Below are positions 5,707-5,943 of a DNA stretch of 5,943 nucleotides, in pieces. Positions within the stretch are counted from its first letter, which is position 1; every line of letters starts with the position of its first letter. Position numbers and translations under genes: made by a program. The notes under the pieces are model-generated. The model was not told where the DNA came from, made no database searches, and worked only from the letters and a program-made list of their open reading frames with translations. Origin of the DNA: Marivivens sp. (lineage in GTDB: Bacteria > Pseudomonadota > Alphaproteobacteria > Rhodobacterales > Rhodobacteraceae); contig JAHEBR010000143.1 of the NCBI GenBank assembly GCA_024642185.1, forward strand, positions 1 to 5,943. Reading direction: 5' to 3'.

Positions 5707-5943
5707 GGCGCTTGCCGCTGCGCTGGCCCTCATTGCGGGGCCGGTCGCGGCCGAGGTGAACGATGCGGCGTTGGCGGCTTCGCGGCCGCCGGCCAACCTC
5801 TCGGAGATCGGGCTTTTCGACGATATGGCCTCGATGGCCCCGAACGCGGCGGTCGTGCCCTATACGATCAGCTCGCCCCTCTTCACCGACTATGCCCTGA
5901 AATACCGCTTCGTGTATGTGCCCGCTTCGGCTGGCCCGGCGGC
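5690..5943 (+). CDS. Exported SO2930/HNE_0200-family protein, N-terminal part (3' end outside window)
   Basis: The first 84 residues of a second secreted protein, open to the right edge. The signal peptide is MIRRSRALAAALALIAGPVA followed by A21, with two-Arg-pair start, hydrophobic core and likely cleavage after VAA (A21). The mature start carries LSEIGLFDD, then VVPYTISSPLFTDYALKYRF and VYVP. The pattern of GLF, a Pro-Tyr, PLFTDYA.K.RF and VP is what I recall for TIGR03806 (HNE_0200 family), also annotated as SO2930-family diheme c-type cytochrome. Any heme CXXCH motifs would lie beyond the window, so the cytochrome function is not seen here. The ATG at 5690 overlaps the beta-helix gene by 17 bp, in another frame, and GGGG (5677-5680) sits 9 bases upstream. 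An in-frame ATG at 5684 is the alternative start (two extra residues) but is only 3 bases from that site. Overlap implies translational coupling and a joint function with the beta-helix protein. Confidence 0.8.
   Translation, partial: MIRRSRALAAALALIAGPVAAEVNDAALAASRPPANLSEIGLFDDMASMAPNAAVVPYTISSPLFTDYALKYRFVYVPASAGPA

Noticed and set aside
4375..5796. 473-aa open frame on the minus strand opposite the beta-helix gene
   Set aside because: The plus strand has a signal peptide, ribosome site and periodic beta-helix repeats; the antisense product shows no recognisable motif and merely mirrors codon bias.

Overview
The window is GC-rich and densely coding. Codon choice and gene content suggest an alphaproteobacterium, most likely Rhodobacterales (Rhodobacteraceae); this assignment is an inference from protein style, since the window holds no rRNA or other marker gene. 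It contains five protein genes, two of them cut by the window edges. I see no tRNA, rRNA, CRISPR array, insertion sequence or other mobile element.

Left part (1-2304, plus strand): the C-terminal two thirds of an MFS transporter is followed 68 bases later by a complete glutamine-synthetase-like ligase of the gamma-glutamyl-amine (PuuA-like) type. The gap holds an 11-bp tandem repeat across the transporter stop codon and a 12-bp stem whose 3' arm contains the ligase's Shine-Dalgarno. Uptake of an amine or amino compound followed by gamma-glutamylation would be a coherent pair, but the substrate cannot be read from the sequence.

Middle (2308-4263, minus strand): a 651-aa multidomain iron protein runs towards the ligase gene, with only 3 bp between the two stop codons. 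It joins a VioB/RebD-type ferritin-like domain, a second helical region, a YjdI-type mono-cluster ferredoxin domain and two tandem CDGSH iron-sulfur domains. This is the most unusual protein in the window and looks like an electron-transfer chain in one polypeptide.

A 183-bp divergent intergenic region (4264-4446) holds a candidate promoter for the iron protein and several short inverted repeats.

Right part (4447-5943, plus strand): a secreted parallel beta-helix protein overlaps by 17 bp the start of a second secreted protein that runs off the window. The two match a known but functionally uncharacterised two-gene pair (TIGR03805/TIGR03806; the partner is also called the SO2930 or HNE_0200 family). 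The best candidates for little-described biology are the ferritin-like/Fer4/CDGSH fusion and this exported pair beside it.
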